Assembly: GCF_010389155.1 (NCBI RefSeq)
Contig: NC_057769.1
Coordinates: 31,744,735 to 31,808,734 of the forward strand
Reading direction: 5' to 3'
DNA length: 64,000 bases
Origin: Erigeron canadensis
Taxonomy: Eukaryota > Streptophyta > Magnoliopsida > Asterales > Asteraceae
The notes under the pieces were generated by a model, which was not told the origin of the DNA, searched no databases, and was given only the letters and a program-made list of their open reading frames with translations. Below, one piece after another: positions 11,044-23,060 of this stretch; the stretch's first letter is position 1, and every line of letters begins with the position of its first letter. The translations under genes were made by a program, and so were the position numbers.

Positions 11044-13280
11044 AAAATACTCTTATAATTCAGGTTAAATTTGAGCCACGTTCCCTCCATTACTCTTTTC
11101 TAAATTTTAGGAGCCATGAACACACTTATACATACAGAGTTTCATTTACTTGTATCAACTCTCAGACTATCAGTTTTCACTTGCTTTCACTTGTCATGGA
11201 TTAAAATGGAATGAGTACTAATGAATTAGTTTTGGACTAGAAGTACAAAAAGGCCCAATAGGTTTAATATTCAAGTTGGCCAATGGTCCATTAACGGTTT
11301 ATGTAATTTATATTGTCAGATGGTAGTATGGTACGAAATCATTAAAAAAAAAAAGACTAATAGACTAATAATGCTAATTTAAATTTATGTTGTATTAGCT
11401 TGCATTCAAGTGTTTAAGACATGGTCTAAGACGGATTTAAATTCAGTGACGTTTAATTACTAAGGGAAACGGCAACACACACAAAATGAAATGCGATATG
11501 CCCCATTCCACGTGGGAACACCGCCACCTTTAACGTGGTATGGGGCGTGGGATGAGATTTGTGGCATCATATATGGCTAAGAGAACTAGAAGCATAGCAT
11601 TTATGACATAAAGAGATTAATGGAAAGTGACATATGATATCCAGTATAATGTGCAAGTTGTCATCCCTTTAATTAATGAAATTTGACTACTAACTACTAA
11701 ACCTCATTGATATAGTGGGTTTCTACTATCTAATATATTTTGCATTGCGGGCGTATGAGGTTGTTTTTCGTTATTGGGTTACCCGGATAAATAGACTTTA
11801 TTACTCGGCCATTAAAAAAAAACTAATAACATTTATGGTTCAAAAAGCAAGAAAAAAGTATATAAGATATGAAAAAAAGGAAAAAAAAGATAGCCTTAAG
11901 GTTATGATCAATTCATTTAACTGTGTAGAAAAATTAATTTTGTTTTGATGTTTATGATCAGTTTATGTATGATGTATAATTATAAGATAATTTATGTTCA
12001 CTGTGAAAAACTTTTATACGTGTTGATGTTCCGTTGTCGTGATGTTCCGTTTCCGTTATCTGGAAGCGAAAACGTGAGTCTGAAGGATTCAAAGCACGAG
12101 AAGAACGAGAGAATATTCCAATTTACACTCGCACCCCCTAGAATTTCGCCACATGCTACGTTTGAGTAATTATGTGACACAAGTTTTTTAGCTTTACTCC
12201 ACAACTTTCATCCAATCGTATTGCTAACCCTTTTGCTTCCTACGCATTGTCAACCTCATCTCCTCCAATCATTGTCCAATAATCTTTCTTCAATCATCAT
12301 AATCTTCTTTAACCAATCATATGATTGAAAGAATGATCACATACAATTTAATAATTATGCTGACATCATTGTTAATAACAATATACGAGTATATGATTTT
12401 TCTAATCAAATTAAATAGTATTGTCACATGCATAAAAAAAATTTTATTTTTTCATATTAAAATAATTTGTTATAAATTTAATAGTAAAAGTACAATTATT
12501 CTATATAAGTATGACATTACCAAACCTATATATATTCAACTTTTAAAAAACTAGCTCGTCTATGGATGTGTGATAATTAATTACCTTTAATATAATCACA
12601 CATTTAATTTATATATATATATATATATATATAATCAGGGGCTTACTTACATACAAAGGGGTCAATATCCCTTTCAAAATTTAGATTTTGTCATGTATTT
12701 TTAATTTTTCTCCTCTCCAATTTTTTCCTGATACCGCATCTGTATATAATTACATATTGGTAGTTCGTTCATAGGGAATGAATAACCGAGCTAATCGGTT
12801 TGTGTTTTGGTTTTGGGCCAAAACCAAGCCTATTCAACGGCATATATGGTGGGGATTCAGACCGATGAGGGACGTAGGAATTGCCCTTAAATACTAGAGG
12901 CAATGCATGGTACGTTATCTTGAACAAAGCTGGTTTATGTAACGATGCAACTGCATGAAAGGTGACAAAAGTCGAAAAGTAAATAATTAAGTATCTATAT
13001 TATATGTCACAACAAACTACCGCAAAAAAGAACAATAGTTTACAAGAAGTGTATACGGAGTATATGTTTCTAATTACAAAACAGTTTCTTACCCCAATCC
13101 AATAATAGATTTAAATCAACATATGGCACTCGCTAATTTGCACTACTAGAGCTCCTATATACATATTTATGTACAAAAACTAACAAATGAAGTGTACGTA
13201 GATATATATATATATATATATATATATATCAACAAATTAATCTAAAGAAATAATCGCTCGATCATGGCCGGGTAGTAGTG
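11044..13280. other. Intergenic region between apyrase and NAC
   Basis: No gene supported. It contains A-rich and (TA)n tracts (12609-12632 and 13203-13230). A poly-A-ended block at about 11715-11822 resembles one at about 61500-61625. A higher-GC island at about 12025-12170 is open on both strands but unrecognised. Otherwise featureless AT-rich sequence. Confidence 0.4.
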
Positions 13281-15109
13281 TTAATATTCCAACAAAGAAT
13301 CCAACTCTGAAAACGTTGATGGAACATTAATAATGTCATGATCGTTTGGGTCATAATCTTTTGTATTTCTCCAACCATGTTTCGGTATCATGGATACGAC
13401 TAAGGATGATGTCTCGGTCGTTGTAGTGATCATATGATCATTATTGCTTACACCGGTATCGTAAAACACATTATTATTATTATTCTTGGTATTGGTTATG
13501 TTAGCTAATGGAGTATCATCATCCTCCTGTCTCTTAAGACCAATACTTGATGACCAATATTGGTTTGATCCTGATGCAAGAGAGGCTTGATTCTTGTAAT
13601 TATTACCATCAGCGTGTCGGTCTTGATCACTAACGAACGGATTAGTACTTTGATAAGTAGTGTTGGTATCGAAGTTGTAACTACTATAAGAAGAAGAAGA
13701 AGTACCAATGATATTATTTTTGTAATCTTCATCTTGATGAATAGGTTGGTCATCATCATAAGAGAAGTAGGAAAAGCCAGCAGTAGTAGTGATACTTGGG
13801 TCAAGACTAGTCTTTGTAGAATACTGGTCATCGATCAATGGAGGTAAGTATAATGGTGGACTATTATAATGCTCTTGCTCTTCTACAAAATAATTCAACC
13901 CATCATGGGCCGAAACCGGGCTATTTTCTGTACTTGTATTCTTGTGAAAAACACGACACACTACCCATTCATCCTGCTATAGATACATATATATAGACAA
14001 AATCACGTTACAATTAAATTTCTTGAAATAAAACTAACTAAAAAGAAACATCAGTTTAATTTACAAAATGTAATTAGCTCATTGCAACATATACAATTTA
14101 GTTACAATAAATATTTTTGACTTTCAGAAGAACGGATTGATACTAATGATCGATATACCTATTTAGAATAGAATTTTTGATTGCTTACTATATAAGTTAG
14201 GCATTTTTCTCTTAAAAATTGATTTTTAGAGTTTAAATGTAACCATTTTAATTAGCACTTGCATATCAACCTAGTAGTGGATTGTACCTCTGAAGGTGTA
14301 GTAGCCATGGTGTAATATGAGAATTTGCCTTCAAGTCTAAATTCATGCATCACCCAATTTGTCTTCTCCCCTCTTGGAGCTCTTCCTTTGTAAAACACAA
14401 GTGTTTTCTTCATCCCTACCAACTTCCCCCCGTCCATCGGCTTGAAAATCTTTTTATCTTTTCCGGTTGCCTTCCAATAACCGGATTCTGTTGCTCGATT
14501 TGTTCTCATCCCCGTTGGATACTTTCGGTCTCTTTGGCAAAAGAAGAACCATTCTTTTTCTCCCATTTTCGCTTTCTCTTAAACACATCAAGTTATTTCA
14601 AAGTAAGACATATATTAATTAGTTTTTGAGAAAAATATGCATATATACATGGTGCAAAAATTCATGCAATGATATAATTGCATGCATGAACACCTTTGGA
14701 TGTCCGGATATATTTTGTTTTTTTAAACTGTTTATCTGGTTATAATTTTTAATAATGATGAAAATAAGCAGTTTTGAATATTAACGTCGTTAGTTACATA
14801 TTCAAAACTGCTTGTTATATAATCTCATCGAAAAATAAACTATTTATGTAATTACTTCAAATATATATACTCCTCCTAAGAAATGATATTTGTAGACATG
14901 ACATGCTTACTAGGTAAATCCCATGGTTCAGACTTGTTGAGATCAGCTTCTCCTATGGCGATGGCAGTGAAGGCTTGGTCGAGAACTTTAGGTGTCAGAT
15001 AATGAGTTACGATCTCTTCATCAGTTGGATGGAATCGAAATCCAGGAGGAAGACCAAGCAAATAATTATCTCTCTTGTTTACGTTTGCAACCAATTCACG
15101 TCTTTCCAT
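13281..15109 (-). CDS. NAC-domain transcription factor
   Basis: Three exons on the minus strand, 15109-14911, 14577-14288 and 13973-13281, give 393 residues in phase. NAC proteins are plant-specific nuclear DNA-binding factors. Subdomain A ([13 protein letters not shown], from about residue 20), the core ([32 protein letters not shown]), [26 protein letters not shown] and [11 protein letters not shown] (from about 164) are all present. Introns fall where NAC genes usually have them. The C-terminal 220 residues are Ser/Asn/Asp-rich low complexity, typical of the activation region. The sequence style is close to the NAC100/NAC87/ORE1 group, but I saw no miR164 target site in exon 3. Exon 3 has a tandem acceptor (TAGCAG) that could add one Gln at the DNA-binding domain edge. 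Confidence 0.95.
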
Positions 15110-16300
15110 GTACTAGCTAGCTACCTATATATTTACAAATCAATCAGAATTACTATATGTGGATTTGGTTTTTGTATCGTTTATGTGGATGTGTAAATGA
15201 ATTCTTTGACGATGTTGATCGATCAAAAAGCAACTTCCATCAAATTTCAAAGAAAAAACCTACTATACACAAAAAAGGTTAAGTTTGGATTTAAAAAGAA
15301 GGAAATGAAGGGCATAAAGATAGGTGTTAAATAGAAGAGACGCGTAGATGATGATGAAATACGAGTACTACTTCTTTAATTCTTTAACAAGACTTAATGC
15401 TATAGTATCAAAATGTCAATCTGAATGTCAATATAATACTTATCTCCTTTACTTAAATATATAAAATATAGAAACATATATAACATGCATGTCTGAAGAT
15501 TGGATACAAAATATATGAGAGAGAAAAGTGAGTATGAGAGAGAAAAGTGAGTATAAGAGTGTTATGTATTTAATTTGGGTGAAAACCCTCATATATTAAT
15601 ATTTTAATATTTTGTATAAATGTTTGGTCCCTCATGATTTTTATGGTTTAAAAAAAAGTATGTGAAAGAGTTTTTCACTCAACTTAAATCTCTAACAGTC
15701 TCATATTCCCTTTCTCCATATATGACATATGCTGATTAGAGTGATTAATTAGATTCAATAACAAATAGTACATAAAATTTGATATTTTTTGTCAGAATTT
15801 TAATCATTAATCATATATTCATATATTATCAACTTTTTACATATTTTTTTGAACTAATTAATAGTTTTATTGATAATCTTCATTCCAAAATATATAATAC
15901 AACAGATTTCGATTAGATAATTACAGAAAAATGTGATATTCTATTTCTTATGTGCTTATTTTATTCATGTCACCATCACAATCATTAGTTAAGTGATTGA
16001 GACCTAGGAATTTTCAATAATTTAATGTGTCGAGGAGAAAAGATACATAATTTTCATTAATATATAGTAATTCGTAAGGTTTCTTTTTAAAATGAAGTTC
16101 ATTAGTGATTGATATATAAGTGTAGTTTTTGTGCAAAGTGGCGAAAGAAATAAAAAACAAAAAATGTTAAAGTTACAAACACATATTTACTAACAAAGTT
16201 TATATATATGTGTGTGAGAGAGAGAGAGATTAAACCAATAAAACAAAGAGAATGAATTAAAAAAAAAAGTGTATTTTTTGATGTCATATAAATTAGTAAA
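15110..16300. other. Upstream region of the NAC gene and intergenic DNA
   Basis: AT-rich, with no gene seen. It includes a short direct duplication of GAGAGAAAAGTGAGTATRAGAG at about 15518-15560 and a (GA) run at about 16213-16229. It should contain the NAC promoter, but no TATA box could be chosen with confidence. Confidence 0.4.
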
Positions 16301-16301
16301 A

Positions 16302-16763
16302 TTTTTTTTTTTTTTAAAAGTAACTTTTATTAACAAATCATCACTCGCTCAAAATAAGGAGTGGCACCAATATACAACTAATAATTACAACAAAATACAA
16401 TTACATAGAGGCATGGAAAGAGTTCCAATCTTCCAAATTGAGCCGGCAATTAGCCGTTCTATTCTTGAACCATAAGAAACTAATGGTCTTTATATCTTGG
16501 AATAATATTTTATTGATTATAACTGTCTCATCTTAAAATCTTTTTGCGTCCCTTACCCTCCATAAACACCAACAAGTCATAAATACAATGCCTTTGAATA
16601 TCTTTCTACTCTTTTTCTCTAAGCCCACATGCTTATCGATTTCGAACAAATTCTTGATTGAGAAAAAGAAAAGAGGACTAATCGTACACCATGGGCCAAC
16701 TTTGTACCACATTGCAATTGCTATGTCACAACTACATAAAATGTGTACGTTTAGTTGTTTCAT
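16302..16763 (-). pseudogene. 3' end of a LINE retrotransposon (RT zinc-binding domain)
   Basis: The minus-strand frame 16763-16533 reads CSCDIAIAMWYKVGPWC and later TCWCLWRVRDAKRF. This is the zinc-binding domain that follows reverse transcriptase in plant L1-type LINEs. About 220 bp of 3' untranslated sequence follows, ending in a poly-A tail (T-run at 16302-16315 on the plus strand). No reverse transcriptase or endonuclease is present, so this is a 5'-truncated dead copy. The tail resembles the one at 42.7-42.9 kb. Domain identification is from recognised motif spacing, not a search. Confidence 0.75.
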
Positions 16764-16884
16764 CTATATCTTCACATAAACCCAAAATAAAACACTAGAA
16801 TACTTATTCTCATTCACTTTTTGAAAAACTCAAATGATTGTCTAACATTTGTTTTAGGGGTATACGTTGTCCTTAAAACATACT

Positions 16885-17092
16885 TAAGATATGACCAAAA
16901 ATACTAAATACTAGTTTTTTTTAGAAATAAAATAAGTTCAACTTTATCTTAAAAAATATATTTTTCATTTTTCAGATAAAAATATACATAAGATATGACC
17001 AAAAATACTAAATATTAGTTTTCTTGAGAAATAAAATAAGTTCAACTTTTATCTTAAAAAATATATTTTTCATTTTTCAGATAAAAATATTT
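16885..17092. repeat. Tandem duplication, 104-bp unit x2
   Basis: The unit starting TAAGATATGACCAAAAATAC at 16885 recurs at 16989, with only a few changes (ACTAGTTTTTTTTAG against ATTAGTTTTCTTGAG). Both copies end in TTTCAGATAAAAATAT. It is a recent local duplication in non-coding DNA. Confidence 0.9.
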
Positions 17093-17601
17093 AGAACATC
17101 GATAAAAGTAATTAAAAATGTAAATTATTACTTGGTTTGTGGGTGTTACAACTTTTCCACCTAGTATAAAAACAAAAACAACTATTGTATTACGAAGCAA
17201 ACGTAGATTATTCTTTGGAGAATAAGTCGAATGACAATCAATAACTAAGTAATTACTCAATCCTCAAAATCAAGTGGCAACAATTTATTAATTAGATATT
17301 TAGATTGTAGAACTAGTCCATCGTATTTCTACTATCATTGTGTACTTTGGGTTCCAAGTTGATTTAAAACATCAATATATTTATTGTTATGACTTTTTGA
17401 TTATGTAACTTACAACTCTGCAACATATATACGCATATGTATGCATATGTGTTTCGTGTTATTTTCAGCTAAACGAAAGAAAGAAAGGCATTATTGGGCG
17501 TCATGACTAATTTTATAGTTTCAAAATTGGAATCAGCACATGAAGTGTAATAAACTCTTATTATTCCACCGCCTGAACTACTGAGTCTTCTAATTAAGTT
17601 A
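17093..17601. other. Intergenic DNA
   Basis: AT-rich, with no gene or repeat that I can support. Confidence 0.4.
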
Positions 17602-18494
17602 GAATAATGGGTATGGTTAGAGGTGCAAGAAAAAACCCATTAACCGAACCGAATCGATTTGTAACCGCTAACCGAAACCGGTTAATAACCGGAATAGTAA
17701 AAACCGATTATAGGTTACCAAAAACCGTCGATTACTAACCGATTACTCTTTTCAAAACCAAAATCAATTATTAACCGGTTTTCCAAATAATAACCGGTTA
17801 ACCGACTAATCACATATTATATACATATTATATATATATATATATATATACATATATATCATATTATATACATACACTGATATATAACCGGAAAGATCGC
17901 AATATCAGATGATTTCGTAAGCTTTCAATATATCTATAGTATGCATAGATTAATACTTTTTTCATCAGATCCAACATCAGCTTTTGGTTGTTTTTGAGAT
18001 TTGGGATGATGAATTTTGTTTTGTGTTTAGAAAATGATGTTTATTTGGAATATGGGTTCGTCGCTCAGACTTGTCGAAAATGATTGTTTTTCACCATTGT
18101 TCACCACTTTCTCAATATTATAATGGCCGGTTAAAAAAAACCGAATAGGTTAACCGGTTATTATTAATCGAAATTGGTTAGATAGGTTCCAGTTTCAAAA
18201 CCTAGAAACCGGTTATTAACCGGTACAAGTTAACCATAACCGGTTATTACTGTTTCAAAAAATAACCGAAACCGATTATTAAAATTAGTAACCAAAATCG
18301 GTTAACCGTTTCTTGCGCCTCTAGGTATGGTGGCAGTTAATTACTTAAGCTTAAGTGTGAAACACTTCTATAATAGTTTTTTAATCCATAAAATTCATGG
18401 GGCCCAAACAAATAATCATTAATCAAAAATTATTTAAAAAATAGTATGTGAGGGGTTGCACACTTAAGCTTAGGTGTCAGATAACCCCATATTC
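17602..18494. mobile_element. Foldback MITE, copy B, split by a hAT-like element
   Basis: The left piece (about 17602-17617) and the right piece (18324-18494) together form a relative of the MITE at 2530-2706. They share ACTTAAGCTTAAGTGTG, AATCCATAAAATTCATGGGG, TAGTATGTGAGGGGTT and TTAAGCTTAGGTGTC. Removing 17618-18323 and one copy of GGTATGGT rejoins the left end, which then mirrors the right end (GAATATGGGGTTATC on the other strand). Confidence 0.65.
17618..18323. mobile_element. Non-autonomous hAT-like element with perfect 8-bp target duplication
   Basis: Terminal inverted repeats TAGAGGTGCAAGAAA (left) and TAGAGGCGCAAGAAA (right, reverse complement) match at 14 of 15 positions. GGTATGGT flanks both sides (17610-17617 and 18324-18331), giving the 8-bp target duplication of the hAT superfamily. 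Subterminal regions are full of AACCGGTTA-type motifs, typical of hAT transposase-binding clusters. There is no transposase frame in the 706 bp. Confidence 0.9.
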
Positions 18495-20091
18495 ACTTTT
18501 TCTTAAAATAATATACAAACGTACAATAGCAAAAACGAGCAAAGAGAGTTCCCTCAAGTTACTTTCCTAACTTGAGTCAAGTTAGGAAAATCTTGATAAT
18601 TGAATTAAAATCCAGAACTAAAATTCAATGATCATCTTTGAATCTTGGCTTTTGATTATAATATAAGGGTCACGATTCCTCTAACTTCATCCATCTTATG
18701 TAATTCTTATTAGTAAGCTCCAACTAAATTTCACAAGCTACTTCAAGTAGCAGGTCGTTATAGTAAAAGCCCTGTAACTTTTATTCCGTCAAACAAAGCT
18801 TTGATATCTTTAAACTTGAAAAACCACAGATTTAAACTCTCGTAATTAACAAAAGAAACCCTGCATAGTCAGTAACTCGTATGTAACCATATATTTTATT
18901 GTTTTACATTAATAATTATATATGTGGAAGATTCAAGTATCATATAATTAAGGAACCAGGAATTGATAAAATTGTCATAATTTTTTTATTAATGGAGTAC
19001 TATCGAATTGTTTGCTAGAACTATATATTGTGCAGTGTCATATTAATCAAAAGAAGTGAGAGATATATGAGTTCTCGTAAGAATTACATCACTATTATTA
19101 ATTTTGACTATAAAAGGCGAAGATAGTAAGATACTACCCCAACAACGTACTAATGTTACTCGTAATACATATAAAATATAGGGTATTAATTTAAGATGAT
19201 GAGTCACTCACTTTCTAAGACACGTAAATGAAAAAGTGAACAGAGGGTGTGCAACTTGTTTTTTAAGGATATGCAATACAGTTTAAAACATAAAAAAATT
19301 TACAACTTGACTTTTTTCTATTACTTTGAAGGTTTAGAGGGTATGCATTTGCATATCATTAATTTCTATCAATGTGCGTCCACCCCTGGAAGATACTACC
19401 CCAAATACTTTATCTTACTCCCTTTATAAAAAAACTATATATCCTCTTTGGTCATTCTCACATAAAAACTCAATGACCCAAAATGACCATTTTTTTCTTC
19501 AATAATTCAAATATCTTTACCTCATATACTTATAATACTTCTAATGAAATTATATACATTAATAACCACATCACTACCGCCACCACCCATCATCACCACT
19601 ACCGCCTGCCATCACCACTACTACGTTGCGCGAGTACCCCTCTAATTATGACCAAATCTCATTTTCAAAGTGATTGTGATCAAACCGTGACTGGAACTTT
19701 AACTAGATTACGATGGACTATGTGGATTTGTGGTGATTCGTTAACGATTCCCCCGAGGTAGAACAAAAGCCGCTATACGCCTAATAATCGTTTTTAGATG
19801 TTAAGTGTATCTCTTCTACTCCTATGCTCGAAGCTTATATAGCCTTGATAACTTGTAAGAGAAGTAGAACTTTAAGGTTTATCACATAGACCATCTTGAG
19901 AGTTATCTCTAACTCATGATTTGCTTCCTTCTTTGTTGTTATTCGTAGTTATCTTAAAGAATGAGGATATTATCTCCACTCTTTATAGGTGATCTATTGT
20001 TCTCCTTCATCACACAACACGGTGCGTATTATTACGTCTCCGTGCCAGTGGAGAGGTATGTCATCAAGCCCCTAGTCAAACATAGTGGGGT
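18495..20091. other. Gene-free region
   Basis: No gene supported. A perfect 12-bp-stem hairpin lies at 18563-18589. A CAC/CCGCC-rich stretch at about 19560-19645 ends in GTACCCCTCTAA|T and looks like a worn 3' end of the short Helitron family. Elsewhere it is unremarkable AT-rich DNA. Confidence 0.4.
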
Positions 20092-20099
20092 GCGAAGGC

Positions 20100-20846
20100 T
20101 AGAGATGACAATGGTAACCCGATCCAATTAACATCCATCCGATCCGATCCATTATTGGTGGAATGATAGACGTAAAGTGAATGAATATTGGATGTGGAGC
20201 GAATAAATGTTTAATAGAAGGGATATGGATAAAGATATATCATCCATGGATCCATGAATGTCATCCATTAACCTGACATTAATTAAATATGTTGTTTTTA
20301 TTTATAAATTACATATATAAAAGTATATGTGTTGAACATATTTTACATTTTTGTTAATATATATATGACTTATAAGTTGTAATTTTTAAGGTGGCATGTT
20401 TTTTAAATCTTGATGTTGCAACTAAAAAATATACAAACATAATTAAGTTAAAAGTAATATCTTAATACTTTTGTAATTGTATTCAATATTTAGACTTTAG
20501 GATTGCAAAAAGTGTGAAACACAAATATGTTTTTTGGTTATACAAACTCAAAACCAGAGACTTTTGATTCTATAATATAGAGAAAACCATGATTTTTGAT
20601 TGTGGAAAGTTATAACAACATATTTATTGATGACAACGATGTTTACTACACATTTTAAACTATTATTTTATTGCGAAAATATTTTAATGGCATCATCTAA
20701 TGGATATTCATTTATCCATCTCATCCATTGGATATGGATAAGGGTGGATGAAACTTTTTTAAATGGATATGGATATGAATGTTAAAAAAATAAATGGATA
20801 TGGATTTGACCAGATCCGATCCAAATCCGATCCATTGTCATCTCTA
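20100..20846. mobile_element. Non-autonomous hAT-like element with perfect 15-bp TIRs
   Basis: The left end TAGAGATGACAATGG and the reverse complement of the right end are identical over 15 bp. The flanking 8 bp GCGAAGGC occurs at 20092-20099 and 20847-20854, a perfect target duplication. Subterminal ATCCGATCC and GGATATGGAT motifs are repeated on both sides. The 747-bp interior encodes no transposase. The perfect ends suggest fairly recent insertion. Confidence 0.92.
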
Positions 20847-20854
20847 GCGAAGGC

Positions 20855-21739
20855 GGGTGTGTTTGAATAAAGTTGGCAACTTCTCAAATTATGAACGGTT
20901 AATTATAGGAGAATCGGTTTAAAATTTTAAATTGATTTGATGGGTAATTAAACCCGATAGTTAACGTGTATCCCTAAATTTTAAATGTACGGTTGGATCT
21001 CAAAAACCTTATTAAATCTTTTCATTTCTCATTTCAAAAATCTTCAAAAAATCTCTCTTATGTCCTCTCGTTTTCCCCTTGTTCGTTCAACGTCATCGGA
21101 AATTCTGTTTAGGGTTATATTCGTGATTCCAACGATTGTTGTTGTAGATACGTGTACTTTTATCTTTCCTTTTGTTTTTCCTCATACTATTTTGCTATAT
21201 TGTTTCATAAGATGGCAAAAAGGAGTCTCACTACCACCGAGTCAATAGTGATTCGGTCAAAATTGAATAGTTTTGTAATCTATTTAGGATTCCTTCTGAT
21301 GGTCAAACCATTACGACCCTGCTAGAGGGATTTTTAGAATTTTATTTCAAAACCATATATGTTGGGAATGTTAGAGTGCGTTTAGTTGGGAAACACCATT
21401 TGTTTTCAAAAAAAAAAATATGAAAAATTAAAAAGCGCGTTCAAATCATAGTCTCTAAAACTATTTTTCATAAAAACAGAAAACACTATTTTTAACTTTT
21501 GTATGGAAAATTAGAAACACTTTTTTTTTGGTTATCGAGTTTTCTTTCTACTCTTGCTCCTCTTAGTTGTTCTAGGATAATAATTTTGCATTTGAGGTGA
21601 TGTGTCGAGCGGATGAGCCATCATTCCCATTATGTCTAAGCTTTTGTTAGTTATGCCGAGCGAGCATATGGTGGTGACCCAAAATCAAAACGTCACGACT
21701 CATTATACCCTTATGTAAGCCCAAACGATCACTTCACTA
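20855..21739. other. Intergenic DNA
   Basis: No gene supported. It contains scattered poly-A tracts and short open frames without recognisable content. Confidence 0.4.
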
Positions 21740-21748
21740 TATATATAA

Positions 21749-22984
21749 GGGTAAATTACAAAAATCATACCTGAGGTTTGTTCGAAATTACACTGGTCAT
21801 ACCTACAATTTAAAAATTACACGAGGCATACCCAACGTTGTCAAAAACTTACACTGATCATATCTATCGTTGACGGTCGTCTATTTGACCGTTAAGTCAA
21901 GTCACGTGTCGTGCATGTGAGGTATCAAAATTGTAAGTTCTAGTGTACTCAGGTATCATTTGTGTAATTTACCCTAATAAAAAATTATTAAGAATTTTAG
22001 AGTTTTATTTATACTTCAATTATTGAGTTGGGTAGATATGGAAAAAAAATATATATAATTTAATTATGAAAAAAAAAAGTTTTTTTTAATGAAAAATGTA
22101 TCGAGAAAAATAATTGATACGAGAATGCATTTATTATTACATATATCATTATTATTTTGTATAGTGAATATAACAAGAATGATAACTATAAAAACCACTA
22201 AAGTTTTACTTTTATATTATTATTATTATTTTATTTTTTATGATTTATTCTTTTTGATATAAACCTATATATAAAAACATACAAACTTTTAATTTTTTTA
22301 AAAAAAGCAATATAACCTTTTCATATGGTTTTTGTCATCCCCTGAGATTAGAGGGGTAAAGCAAAATTGAAGACTCGTTACGGTTTTAAAATATTTCTCA
22401 AGTTAGCATTCTGTAGCATTTTGGGTTTGGAGTTCCAGAGAAAAACATGTTTTTTGTTTTGTGCATTCATCTTGGATGCATATTCTTCAAAATGATGCAT
22501 CCGATAAAAAACGTGACTTTCCGATTTTGACGGATCAATGTGTTGTTAAACACTTAAATAATGATAATTAGCTATGCACTATGTTAGTTTTATGGACTTT
22601 TGATGCATCAAAATGATGTATTTAAGTGTTCTGACCGTTCTTATTTTAAAATTGTTCTTCCTGGAGTGTTACCCTATATATATGAAATTTAATATAGAAT
22701 ATCTACCTGATTTAATAATTGAAATATAAATATAAATATCTTAATAATTTTTTATTAGAGTAAATTACACAGATGATACCTGAAGCATACGCGAAATTAC
22801 GATTTTGATACCTCACATGCAAGGCACGTGACTTCACTTAACGGTCAAATATACGACCTTCAGCGATAGGTATGGTCAGTGTAAGTTTTTGACAACGATA
22901 GGTATGTCTCGTGTAATTTTTAAATTATAGGTGTGACCAGTGTAGTTTCGAACAAACCTCAGGTATGATTTTTGTAATTTACCC
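21749..22984. mobile_element. Mutator-like element with ~290-bp inverted arms
   Basis: The left arm (21749-22039) and right arm (22698-22984, inverted) agree at roughly nine positions in ten, starting GGGTAAATTACAAAAATCAT. The flanks are TATATATAA (21740-21748) and TGTATATAA (22985-22993), a 9-bp target duplication with one mismatch. Long TIRs and a 9-bp duplication fit the Mutator superfamily. Each arm also has its own inverted end (GTAATTTACCC at about 21966-21976 and the mirror at about 22758), so each looks like a complete smaller foldback unit. The 650-bp centre has no transposase. Confidence 0.85.
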
Positions 22985-22986
22985 TG

Positions 22987-22994
22987 TATATAAA
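22987..22994 (+). promoter_or_regulatory. TATA box of the RPL10 gene
   Basis: TATATAAA lies 67 bp before the RPL10 start codon. It overlaps the right target duplication of the Mutator-like element, so the element sits directly against the TATA box. Confidence 0.55.
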
Positions 22995-23011
22995 CACCAT
23001 TTCTTTCATAG

Positions 23012-23020
23012 TTAGGGTTT
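23012..23020 (-). promoter_or_regulatory. telo-box (AAACCCTAA)
   Basis: The plus strand reads TTAGGGTTT, 41 bp before the RPL10 ATG. telo-boxes near the transcription start are common in plant ribosomal protein genes, which supports this being a genuine ribosomal-protein promoter region. Confidence 0.6.
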
Positions 23021-23060
23021 CATTCCTTTCAACTGATTTCAGCAGCCAAAATAATCAGCA

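Noticed and set aside
11715..11948. Plus-strand frame starting MGFYYLIYFALRAYEV
   Set aside because: AT-rich, runs into a poly-A tract, and resembles the non-coding block at 61.5 kb. Likely a retroposon tail, not a gene.
13505..13847. Additional frames on both strands in NAC exon 3
   Set aside because: Shadows of the low-complexity Ser/Asn-rich NAC C-terminus in other frames.
18563..18589. MicroRNA precursor
   Set aside because: The 12-bp stem is too short for a plant pre-miRNA and no extended pairing flanks it.
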